From Propionibacteriaceae bacterium (lineage in GTDB: Bacteria; Actinomycetota; Actinomycetes; Propionibacteriales; Propionibacteriaceae): 6,030 bases of DNA. The position numbers were made by a program, and so were the translations under genes. The notes beneath the pieces are model-generated. The model did no database searches. It was given only the letters and a program-made list of their open reading frames with translations, and was not told the origin of the DNA. Shown here piece after piece: positions 1 through 5,356 of the stretch (positions are counted from its first letter, which is position 1; each line of letters begins with the position of its first letter). The stretch lies in the NCBI GenBank assembly GCA_030538175.1, contig JAUNUL010000188.1, positions 1 through 6,030 on the forward strand. The letters are read 5' to 3'.

Positions 1-8
1 TGACCCGG

Positions 9-602
9 TCAGACCGAAGGGGGTGTAGCGACCTCCGGCAGAGCGCCCTCGGTGGCGATACCCGCCTCCGCGAACTCGGTTTCGAGGTCGGGGATCCGCT
101 CGGGTGAGACCGCAGCAGTCAGCCCGAGCAGCACGGTGGTGCCGAAGCCGGCCGCGGCCGCATCGAGGGCGGTCGCGCGCACGCAGTGATCGGTGGCGAT
201 GCCACAGACGTCGATCGTGCTGACCTTGTGCTCGGCGAGCCACTCCAGCAGGGAGATCCCTGCGGTGGTCGATCCCTCGAAGCCCGAATACGCCGCCTCA
301 TGTTGCCCCTTGAAGAACACCGCATCGAAGTCGCGGAATTCGAGGTCGGGGTGGAAGTCGGCGCCCGGGGTCCCTGCGACGCAGTGGGGCGGCCACGTGT
401 CGACGAAGTCCGGGGCATCAGCGAAATGGGCGCCCGGATCGATGTGGTGATCGCGGGTGGCCACGATCACGTCATAGCCATGATCACCGCCGCTCAGCAG
501 GTCCGAGATCGCTCGCGCGGTGGTGGCGCCGCCGGCCACTGCCAGCGACCCTCCTTCGCAGAAGTCGTTCTGGACATCGACCACGATGAGTGCGTTCGTC
601 AC
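9..602 (-). CDS. pncA: Nicotinamidase (pyrazinamidase-type isochorismatase-fold hydrolase)
   Basis: Cytosolic amidase that hydrolyses nicotinamide to nicotinate and ammonia, the first step of NAD salvage. The 197-residue product is near the 186 of M. tuberculosis PncA. Visible landmarks match that family: VDVQNDF with catalytic Asp9, Lys98 in FFKGQ, and nucleophile Cys140 in GIATDHCVRATA, with the usual cis-peptide Ile-Ala just before. The metal ligands Asp51, His53, His59 (RDHHIDPGAHF) and His73 (WPPHC) are all present. The start is the GTG at 600-602. It gives the canonical beginning MTNALIVVDVQNDF and is preceded by GAGGAG at 606-611. The open frame continues about 74 codons upstream, but that part is only the shadow of pncB. 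It lies 16 bases after the pncB stop, so the two are almost surely one operon. If the substrate range follows the family, it would also cleave pyrazinamide. Confidence 0.96.
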   Translation of the reverse strand: MTNALIVVDVQNDFCEGGSLAVAGGATTARAISDLLSGGDHGYDVIVATRDHHIDPGAHFADAPDFVDTWPPHCVAGTPGADFHPDLEFRDFDAVFFKGQHEAAYSGFEGSTTAGISLLEWLAEHKVSTIDVCGIATDHCVRATALDAAAAGFGTTVLLGLTAAVSPERIPDLETEFAEAGIATEGALPEVATPPSV

Positions 603-618
603 TGCTCCTCGTTCCTGA

Positions 619-1944
619 TCAGGCGTCTTCGTCGAGATAGATCGTGCGGATGAGCGCCTCACCACGCGACATCTTGCGGGCAGCCATCGGCAACTCGGCG
701 AACGACTGCTCGTGACGCTCCCGGGCTTCGGCGAGCGTCGTGCGGCCCACGATCTCACCCTTGGCCACCAGCGGGACCAGCAGCGGCCGGTCGTTGTAGT
801 CACCCTTCGGTGGGGTGCCGACACCGATCACCTCGGCCTCGGCAATCCCGCGGTCGTCGAGGCGGCGCAAGGCGAACTTGCGTCCACCCACCGTTGCCTT
901 GTTCTTGGACTTCTTCGCCACCGGGACCATCACCGCATCCTCGCCGTTGGAGTCGGCGCGGGAGACGAGCTTGTAGACGAACCCGCAGGTCGGGTGGCCC
1001 GAACCGGTGACGAGCGAGGTGCCGACCCCGTATCCGTCCACGGGAGCCCCGGCCAAGGCAGCCAACTGCCACTCGTCGAGGTCGGAGGTCACGATGATCC
1101 GCGTCTCGGTGGCGCCCAAGGAATCCAGGAGCTGGCGGACCATCCGCGACATCTCCGGCAGGTCGCCCGAATCCAGTCGGACGGCGCCCAGCTTGCCGTT
1201 GGTCAGGCGTACGCCCGTGCGGACCGCCTCCTCGACGTCATAGGTGTCGACGAGCAGCGTGGTGTCCTCGCCGAGGGTGTCGAGCTGGGCGCGGAAGGCC
1301 TCTTCCTCGCTGTTGTGGAGGAGCGTGAACGAGTGCGCGGCCGTGCCCGCGGTGGGCACCCCATAGCGCCGCCCGGCCTCAAGGTTGGAGGTCGAGCCGA
1401 ACCCGGCGACATAGGCCGCGCGGGCTGCTGCCACGGCCGAGCTCTCGTTGGTGCGCCGGGAACCCATCTCGATGCAGGGCCGGCCCTGGGCCATGGCCAC
1501 CATGCGGGACGCCGCCGAGGCGACCGCGGAGTCATAGTTGTAGATCGACAGCAACACGGTTTCGAGCACCACGCACTCGGCGAACGTTCCCTCGACCACC
1601 ATCAGCGGTGAGCCGGGGAAATAGATCTCGCCCTCGGGATAGCCCCAGATGTCACCGCTGAAGCGATAGGACTCCAGCCACGTGGCCAGGGGTTCGTCGA
1701 TGATGTTGTGTTCGTGCAGGAAGTCGAGCTCGGCCGACTCGAAACGGAACGCTTCGATCGCATCGAGCGCACGCCCGACACCGGCGACCACGCCATAGCG
1801 GCGGCCCTCCGGCAGGCGACGCGGGAACAGGTCGAACACCGATCGCCGAAAGGCGGTGCCCGCACCGAGGGTGGCGCGGACCATCGTGAGCTCATAGTGG
1901 TCGGTCAGCAACGCCGTTGACGGCATGGGGTTCGTGGCAGTCAC
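619..1944 (-). CDS. pncB: Nicotinate phosphoribosyltransferase
   Basis: Converts nicotinate and PRPP to nicotinate mononucleotide, with ATP hydrolysis, as the committed step of Preiss-Handler salvage. It would use the product of the pncA gene behind it. The 441 residues are normal for the actinobacterial PncB1/PncB2 type. Visible motifs are LLTDHYELTM near residue 12, GSRRTNE at 161-167, GTAAHSF with His204 (by family analogy the histidine that is phosphorylated), VRLDSGDL at 255-262, GVGTSL at 306-311 in the PRPP-binding half, and a basic KKSKNK segment at 344-349. The first possible start is GTG (1942-1944), with ATG (1924-1926) six codons later. Neither has a Shine-Dalgarno sequence. I chose the GTG because a -10-like TAGTCT ends six bases before it, which would give a leaderless mRNA. 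It is divergent from clpS, as pncB1 is in M. tuberculosis. No frameshift or missing motif is seen. Confidence 0.96.
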   Translation of the reverse strand: MTATNPMPSTALLTDHYELTMVRATLGAGTAFRRSVFDLFPRRLPEGRRYGVVAGVGRALDAIEAFRFESAELDFLHEHNIIDEPLATWLESYRFSGDIWGYPEGEIYFPGSPLMVVEGTFAECVVLETVLLSIYNYDSAVASAASRMVAMAQGRPCIEMGSRRTNESSAVAAARAAYVAGFGSTSNLEAGRRYGVPTAGTAAHSFTLLHNSEEEAFRAQLDTLGEDTTLLVDTYDVEEAVRTGVRLTNGKLGAVRLDSGDLPEMSRMVRQLLDSLGATETRIIVTSDLDEWQLAALAGAPVDGYGVGTSLVTGSGHPTCGFVYKLVSRADSNGEDAVMVPVAKKSKNKATVGGRKFALRRLDDRGIAEAEVIGVGTPPKGDYNDRPLLVPLVAKGEIVGRTTLAEARERHEQSFAELPMAARKMSRGEALIRTIYLDEDA

Positions 1945-1950
1945 CCGACC

Positions 1951-1979
1951 AGACTAGCCAGACCGGCGCCCCGCGTCGC
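1951..1979 (-). promoter_or_regulatory. Candidate leaderless promoter of pncB-pncA
   Basis: On the minus strand, TAGTCT (1951-1956) fits the actinobacterial -10 pattern TANNNT. It is followed by six bases and then the GTG start of pncB, so transcription would begin at or next to the start codon. A weak -35-like GCGACG (1974-1979) lies 17 bases upstream and shares GAC with TTGACA. No ribosome binding site stands before the GTG, which fits a leaderless mRNA. The evidence is positional only. Confidence 0.5.
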
Positions 1980-2005
1980 TGGCCAGTGGTGCAGCTGCTC
2001 GTGGG

Positions 2006-2033
2006 TGGACGTCGCGTGCCGGTTTGTCACAAT
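2006..2033 (+). promoter_or_regulatory. Candidate leaderless promoter of clpS-DUF2017-murI
   Basis: A -35-like TGGACG (2006-2011) and a -10-like CACAAT (2028-2033) are separated by 16 bases. The ATG of clpS at 2041 comes seven bases after the -10, with no purine-rich ribosome binding site between. This is the spacing expected of a leaderless transcript. The remaining divergent region holds two small palindromes, CTGGCCAG (1979-1986) and GCAGCTGC (1991-1998). They could be operators, but are short enough to be chance in this base composition. Confidence 0.45.
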
Positions 2034-2040
2034 GGGCAGC

Positions 2041-2352
2041 ATGTCCGAAAAACCTGGAGAACCGACCCCCACGGGTGGGACCGCGGTCGCTGAGCGTCCT
2101 GTCGAGGACGCCGTCGCCCAGAACCCGTGGGTGACGATCGTGTGGGATGACCCCGTCAACACCCAGGTCTATGTGACCCATGTGTTCGTCACCTATTTCC
2201 ACTATCCGAAAGCCAAGGCCCGCCGCCTGATGCTCCAGGTGCACAACAACGGCAAGGCCGTGGTCGCCTCCGGCAGCCGCGAGGAGATGGAACGGGACTG
2301 CAACGCGATGCACGAATACGGCCTGTGGGCCACCCTCGACAAGGCGGAGTGA
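2041..2352 (+). CDS. clpS: ATP-dependent Clp protease adaptor ClpS
   Basis: Small cytosolic adaptor that hands proteins with destabilising N-terminal residues to the Clp unfoldase (ClpC1 in actinobacteria) and its ClpP protease. The 103-residue product has a disordered, Pro/Thr/Glu-rich N-terminal tail (about 1-28) and then the ClpS fold. WDDPVN (35-40) carries the acidic pair Asp36-Asp37 that holds the substrate amino group. YVTHVFVTYF forms the first helix, LMLQVHNNGKAVV carries the pocket His68, and the end YGLWATLD is typical of actinobacterial members. The start is ATG 2041. An in-frame ATG at 2032 would add three residues, but it overlaps the -10-like box. The loop reads DDPVNTQVYV where mycobacterial ClpS has Leu-Met before the Tyr-Val, so the gatekeeper methionine seems replaced by Gln42. 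It heads the clpS-DUF2017-murI unit, and its stop overlaps a possible GTG start of the next gene. Confidence 0.95.
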   Translation: MSEKPGEPTPTGGTAVAERPVEDAVAQNPWVTIVWDDPVNTQVYVTHVFVTYFHYPKAKARRLMLQVHNNGKAVVASGSREEMERDCNAMHEYGLWATLDKAE

Positions 2353-2357
2353 CCACG

Positions 2358-2960
2358 ATGGCGCGCTATGCGTTCGACGGTGAGACCGTGACGCTCTATC
2401 TGACCAACAACGACCTCGAGTTGCTGGACTCCCTCACCGAGCAGTTCATCGAGCTGCTCAGTGTTGGCCACCCCGAACCGGGCCCAGTGCCCGACGATGC
2501 CGACCCGTTCGCCCGGTGGGAGGCGGAACTGGCTGCGCAGGCGAACCAGGACGATGATGAGGAAGCCGATCCCGCCCTGCAGCGACTCTTCCCCAACCCC
2601 TATCCCCACGACGCCCAAGCCGCGGCGGACTACAAGCGGTATGCCGAGTCCGATCACCGCCGCACCAAGCTGGCCGATGCCACAGCCGTGCGGCAGTGCC
2701 TGGCTGCCGGGCTCCCGGTGCACATCACCGAGCCGCTGGTCGACCCCTGGCTCAAGACCCTGAATGCTCTGCGGCTGGTGCTGGCCTCGCGGCTCGGGCT
2801 GGACGATGCGGACGCGGTCGAGGAGCTGCATCAGCTCCCCGACGACGACCCCCGCGTGATGATGGGCGCGGTGATGGACTGGTTGGCGTACTTGCAGGGC
2901 GTCATCATCGAACTCCGCGACCCCGATTTGGCCGAGGGCGGGGACGACCGTGACGATTGA
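2358..2960 (+). CDS. DUF2017 family protein, function unknown
   Basis: A 200-residue soluble protein of the actinobacterial DUF2017 family, the counterpart of Rv1332 beside clpS in M. tuberculosis. No biochemical function is established that I know of. The layout is a short N-terminal beta stretch (MARYAFDGETVTLYL), an amphipathic helix (about 18-35, LELLDSLTEQFIELL), an acidic disordered linker (about 44-70, with DDDEEAD), then the family signature. That runs from DPALQRLFPNPY (71-82) through a charged helix with Lys104 and Asp107, WLKTLNALRLVLASRLGL (131-148), and a final helix ending LAYLQGVIIELRDP. There is no signal peptide or membrane segment. The start ATG 2358 has GGAG (2346-2349) eight bases before it. 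An in-frame GTG at 2349 overlaps the clpS stop in a GTGA arrangement and would add three residues. Either way, translation is probably coupled to clpS. The 3' end overlaps murI by 11 bases. Confidence 0.88.
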   Translation: MARYAFDGETVTLYLTNNDLELLDSLTEQFIELLSVGHPEPGPVPDDADPFARWEAELAAQANQDDDEEADPALQRLFPNPYPHDAQAAADYKRYAESDHRRTKLADATAVRQCLAAGLPVHITEPLVDPWLKTLNALRLVLASRLGLDDADAVEELHQLPDDDPRVMMGAVMDWLAYLQGVIIELRDPDLAEGGDDRDD

Positions 2961-3786
2961 CCGCGTGAAACCCGACCGTGACGCGCCTATCGGCATCTTC
3001 GACTCGGGTTTCGGTGGGCTCACCGTGCTGCGCGCGGTGGTCGACCAGCTCCCCGAAGAGGACGTCATCTATCTCGGTGATACCGCCCGGGCGCCCTATG
3101 GGGAGAAGACGATCGCGGAGGTCCGGGAGTACGCGCTGGAGTGTCTCGACCACCTGGTGGCGCTCGGGGTGAAGGCGCTCGTGATCGCCTGCAACTCCGC
3201 CTCCTCCGCGGTCCTCCGCGATGCCCGGGAGCGCTATTCGGTGCCCGTCATCGACGTGATCCTCCCGGCTGCCCGCCGCACCGTCGGAGCCACCCGCACC
3301 GGCCAGGTCGGCGTCATCTGCACGGAGGCGACCGCGACCTCGCGGTCCTATGACGACGCCTTGGTTGCCGCCCCGCAGATCACCCTGCACACCCAGGCCT
3401 GTCCGCGCTTCGTGGAGTTCGTGGAGGACGGCATTACCAGTGGCCCGGAACTGCTCGGGGTGGCCCGCGGCTATCTCGCCCCGCTGCAGGCCGCCGGGAT
3501 CGACACCCTCATCCTCGGCTGCACGCACTACCCGCTGCTGACCGGCCCCCTGTCGTACATCCTGGGCGATTCAGTCACCTTCGTCTCCAGTGCCGATGAG
3601 TGCGCCAAGGCGGCGTACGCCCGGCTCACCGAACTCGACCTGTTGCACACCCCCCGGTCCGCCAACGGTCACCGGCGCACCGCCGGCCGTCGACGGTTCC
3701 TCACCACCGGCAACCCGGAACGGTTCGAGGGCATCGGCCGCCGCCTCATCGGGGATCTGGTGGCTGACGTAGAACAATTTCCGTGA
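2950..3786 (+). CDS. murI: Glutamate racemase
   Basis: Cofactor-independent cytosolic racemase that makes the D-glutamate built into the peptidoglycan stem peptide by MurD. The 278 residues are of normal length. The N-terminal half has IGIFDSGFGGLTV with Asp18-Ser19, and YLGDTARAPYG. The two catalytic cysteines are Cys81 in ACNSAS and Cys191 in GCTHYP, the latter followed by His193. The C-terminal part carries a basic linker (HRRTAGRRR, 241-249) before FLTTGNPERFEGIGRRLIG, an ending seen in actinobacterial members. The start chosen is GTG 2950, with GGGGA (2940-2944) five bases upstream. GTG 2965 is a downstream alternative that would still keep every motif. The first 11 bases lie inside the DUF2017 gene, so the two are probably translationally coupled. 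The mec-cysO-cysM-rhomboid block that precedes murI in M. tuberculosis is absent here. The gene looks intact. Confidence 0.96.
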   Translation: MTIDRVKPDRDAPIGIFDSGFGGLTVLRAVVDQLPEEDVIYLGDTARAPYGEKTIAEVREYALECLDHLVALGVKALVIACNSASSAVLRDARERYSVPVIDVILPAARRTVGATRTGQVGVICTEATATSRSYDDALVAAPQITLHTQACPRFVEFVEDGITSGPELLGVARGYLAPLQAAGIDTLILGCTHYPLLTGPLSYILGDSVTFVSSADECAKAAYARLTELDLLHTPRSANGHRRTAGRRRFLTTGNPERFEGIGRRLIGDLVADVEQFP

Positions 3787-3823
3787 CCGGTCAGCCGGCG
3801 CCCGGTCGACGACCCCTGACCGG
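3787..3823 (+). terminator. Possible terminator hairpin after murI
   Basis: CCGGTCAG (3787-3794) and CTGACCGG (3816-3823) form a perfect 8-bp stem around a 21-base GC-rich loop. The left arm begins immediately after the murI stop codon. There is no T-tract after the right arm, so it would be a non-canonical GC-rich hairpin at best. A perfect palindrome, CGGCTAGCCG (3821-3830), overlaps its end, so a protein-binding site is an alternative reading. Confidence 0.3.
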
Positions 3824-3860
3824 CTAGCCGCCCCAAGGCCGGCGACCCTGACCAGTTAGC
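3810..3860 (+). repeat. Degenerate direct repeat in the murI-MBL spacer
   Basis: The segment 3810-3828 (starting CGACCCCTGACC and ending TAGC) recurs at 3843-3860 (starting CGACCCTGACC and ending TAGC), with one single-base indel and two mismatches. The period is about 33 bases. Together they fill most of the spacer. The second copy contributes the first four bases of the -10-like TAGCGT (3857-3862) for the next gene. In the first copy the same place reads TAGCCG, which does not fit a -10 box. Confidence 0.6.
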
Positions 3861-3862
3861 GT
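3857..3862 (+). promoter_or_regulatory. Candidate -10 box for the MBL-rph-rdgB unit
   Basis: TAGCGT fits TANNNT and is followed by six bases and the GTG start at 3869, which lacks a Shine-Dalgarno sequence. The spacing suggests a leaderless mRNA. I see no convincing -35 sequence 16-18 bases upstream, so the promoter call rests on the -10 box, its position and the missing ribosome binding site. Confidence 0.4.
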
Positions 3863-3868
3863 GGCCGC

Positions 3869-4615
3869 GTGGAACTCACGATCATCGGTTGCTCGGGCTC
3901 CGCCTCCGGCCCCGAATCCCCGGCCAGCTGCTATCTGGTGCGTCACGATGGCTTCACCCTCGTGCTCGACATGGGCCCCGGTGCCTTCGGTGGCTTGTGG
4001 AAACGCCTCGATCCGCGAGAGATCGACGCGATCGCGCTCAGTCATCTGCACCCCGACCACTGTCTCGACCTGTGCGCGTACAACGTCGCGGCGCTCTATT
4101 CGGCGACCGCGCCCTGGCGACGTATCCCTGTGTACGGCCCGCCCGGCACCGCCGAACGACTCAGCCGCGCCAACGAACCTGTGCCCGGTGAGACCTCGAC
4201 CTGGGCGATGGACTTCGTCACCTGGCAGCCGACACAACAGGTCGGGCCGTTCACGATCCGGCTCGTTCCTGCACCCCATTCGGCTCCGGCCTGGTCCCTG
4301 CGCGTCGAAGCGGGTGGCAGAGCCCTGGTCTATTCGGGGGATACCGGTCCGAGTGCCGGCCTGGTCGAGTTGGCCCGCGGCGCCGACCTGCTCCTGGCCG
4401 AAGCCTCGTTCATGCACGCCGACGATCTCCCGCAGGACGTACACCTGTCCGGGCGACAGGCGGCCGAACATGCGGCGCAGGCCGAGGTGCCCACCTTGGT
4501 GATCACCCACGTCCCGCCCTGGCACGACATCGACGCCGTCCACGCCGAGGCCCGACCGCACTTCGACGGGAACCTGCTGTTGGCTCGCCCCGGACTCACC
4601 GTGACACTCGACTAG
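3869..4615 (+). CDS. MBL-fold metallo-hydrolase, Rv1339-like (putative class II cAMP phosphodiesterase / RNase Z relative)
   Basis: A 248-residue metallo-beta-lactamase-fold hydrolase. Its ligands for a two-metal site are all visible: His59-x-His61-x-Asp63-His64 in SHLHPDHCLDL, His137 in PAPHSAPAW, Asp158 in YSGDTG and His214 in ITHVPPW. The C-terminal HLSGRQAAEHAAQAEV stretch resembles the corresponding part of RNase Z, but the protein is shorter than usual RNase Z and I see no exosite arm. By position, between murI and rph, and by motifs it matches M. tuberculosis Rv1339, reported as an atypical class II cAMP phosphodiesterase. Cyclic-nucleotide hydrolysis is therefore the favoured role and tRNA 3' processing the alternative. 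There is no signal peptide, so it acts in the cytosol. The start is GTG 3869, giving MELTIIGCSGS at the first strand of the fold. A GTG at 3861 belongs to another frame. The stop lies 24 bases before rph. Confidence 0.88.
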   Translation: MELTIIGCSGSASGPESPASCYLVRHDGFTLVLDMGPGAFGGLWKRLDPREIDAIALSHLHPDHCLDLCAYNVAALYSATAPWRRIPVYGPPGTAERLSRANEPVPGETSTWAMDFVTWQPTQQVGPFTIRLVPAPHSAPAWSLRVEAGGRALVYSGDTGPSAGLVELARGADLLLAEASFMHADDLPQDVHLSGRQAAEHAAQAEVPTLVITHVPPWHDIDAVHAEARPHFDGNLLLARPGLTVTLD

Positions 4616-4628
4616 AGACACTCGACTA
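4603..4628 (+). repeat. 12-bp tandem direct repeat at the MBL-rph junction
   Basis: GACACTCGACTA occurs at 4603-4614 and again at 4617-4628, a 14-base period with no mismatch. The first copy begins the TAG stop codon of the MBL gene (4613-4615). The second copy begins the TAAAGT box (4627-4632) in front of rph. It looks like a local duplication in which one copy kept a coding role and the other gained a promoter role. Confidence 0.85.
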
Positions 4629-4632
4629 AAGT
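4627..4632 (+). promoter_or_regulatory. Candidate -10 box of a leaderless rph promoter
   Basis: TAAAGT fits TANNNT closely and is followed by seven bases (GCGCCCC) and the ATG of rph at 4640. No ribosome binding site is present. The best -35-like match, GTGACA (4601-4606, five of six to TTGACA), is 20 bases away, which is long. It could supplement read-through from the MBL gene. Confidence 0.5.
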
Positions 4633-4639
4633 GCGCCCC

Positions 4640-5356
4640 ATGACGCGAGGCGATGGACGGGCCCTGGACCAACTCCGAGACGTGCGGTTCACCCGCAATT
4701 GGCTGGATCACGCGGAGGGGTCGGTGCTGGTCGAGTTCGGCCTCACCCGGGTTCTCGTGGCCGCGTCGGTGACCGAGGGCGTCCCGCGGTGGCGCCGCGG
4801 CTCCGGCCTGGGCTGGGTCACGGCGGAGTACGCGATGTTGCCCCGCGCCACCCACGACCGCTCCGACCGGGAATCGGTGAAGGGCCGCATCGGTGGGCGT
4901 ACGCACGAGATCTCCCGCCTCATCGGCCGCAGCCTCCGCGCGGTCATCGACTATCAGGCGCTGGGGGAGAACACGATCGTGCTGGACTGCGACGTCCTGC
5001 AGGCCGATGGCGGCACGCGGACCGCGGCGATCACGGGGGCCTATGTCGCCCTCAGCGATGCGGTGAGCTATCTGCGGCAGCGGAACCTGCTCGTCTCGGA
5101 GCCGTTGCTCGGCTCGGTGCAGGCCGTCTCGGTCGGCATCGTGGGCGGAGTGCCGATGCTGGATCTGGCGTACGCCGAGGACTCCACCGCCGACACTGAC
5201 ATGAATGTCGTGATGTCCGGCGATCGGTTCATCGAGGTCCAAGGCACTGCCGAGCAGAGCCCCTTCGACCGGGCCGTGCTTGATCAGTTGCTTGATCTCG
5301 CGGCTAAGGGCTGTGCTGACCTCGATCAACTGCAGCAGAAGGCTCTGTCCGCGTGA
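4640..5356 (+). CDS. rph: Ribonuclease PH
   Basis: Phosphate-dependent 3'-to-5' exoribonuclease that trims tRNA precursors and other RNA 3' ends, releasing nucleoside diphosphates; the family forms hexamers. The 238 residues are the usual length. Seen in order: [17 protein letters not shown] (18-34), [17 protein letters not shown] (58-74), [21 protein letters not shown] (82-102) with the conserved Arg87, [20 protein letters not shown] (115-134) with the phosphate-binding Gly125-Thr126-Arg127, [12 protein letters not shown] with Asp181, Asp185 and Asp187 near the active site, and [13 protein letters not shown]. The start chosen is ATG 4640. The GTG at 4631 would add three residues but overlaps the -10-like TAAAGT. 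The stop TGA shares bases with the GTG of rdgB (GTGA), giving a four-base overlap and likely coupling. The C-terminal tail is complete, with no sign of the frameshift known from E. coli K-12. Confidence 0.97.
   Translation: MTRGDGRALDQLRDVRFTRNWLDHAEGSVLVEFGLTRVLVAASVTEGVPRWRRGSGLGWVTAEYAMLPRATHDRSDRESVKGRIGGRTHEISRLIGRSLRAVIDYQALGENTIVLDCDVLQADGGTRTAAITGAYVALSDAVSYLRQRNLLVSEPLLGSVQAVSVGIVGGVPMLDLAYAEDSTADTDMNVVMSGDRFIEVQGTAEQSPFDRAVLDQLLDLAAKGCADLDQLQQKALSA

Noticed and set aside
1..8. TGA at positions 1-3 as the stop of a plus-strand gene entering from the left
   Set aside because: Three bases cannot support a gene, and the same bases form part of the palindrome after pncA.
603..824. Upstream extension of pncA by about 74 codons
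   Set aside because: The extension is antisense-free but overlaps the 3' end of pncB in another frame and reads as Arg/Ser/Trp-rich noise. The GTG at 600-602 has a ribosome binding site and gives the canonical start.
712..1611. 299-codon open frame on the plus strand opposite pncB
   Set aside because: Its sequence is Arg/Gly/His-rich with no family motif, it lies wholly antisense to a clear pncB, and long antisense frames are expected in GC-rich genes.
2005..2040. Longer start for clpS at GTG 2005
   Set aside because: The added residues (MDVACRFVTMGS) run through the promoter-like region and do not resemble ClpS N-termini.
1945..2040. Riboswitch or small RNA in the divergent pncB-clpS region
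   Set aside because: If both genes are leaderless, only some 60 bases remain between the two promoters. I saw only a 5-bp stem (GCCAG/CTGGC) and short palindromes, and no known riboswitch pattern.
2202..3068. 288-codon minus-strand frame opposite clpS, DUF2017 and murI
   Set aside because: It has no recognised domain, and it covers three conserved plus-strand genes in a GC-rich frame.
4631..4639. GTG 4631 as rph start
   Set aside because: It overlaps the TAAAGT box and has no ribosome binding site. ATG 4640 has the leaderless spacing seen at other genes here.
3824..5329. 501-codon open frame on the minus strand across the MBL gene and rph
   Set aside because: It is opposite two well-supported genes and their spacer, low in recognisable motifs and rich in Arg, Gly and His. 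It is a GC-driven shadow despite its length.
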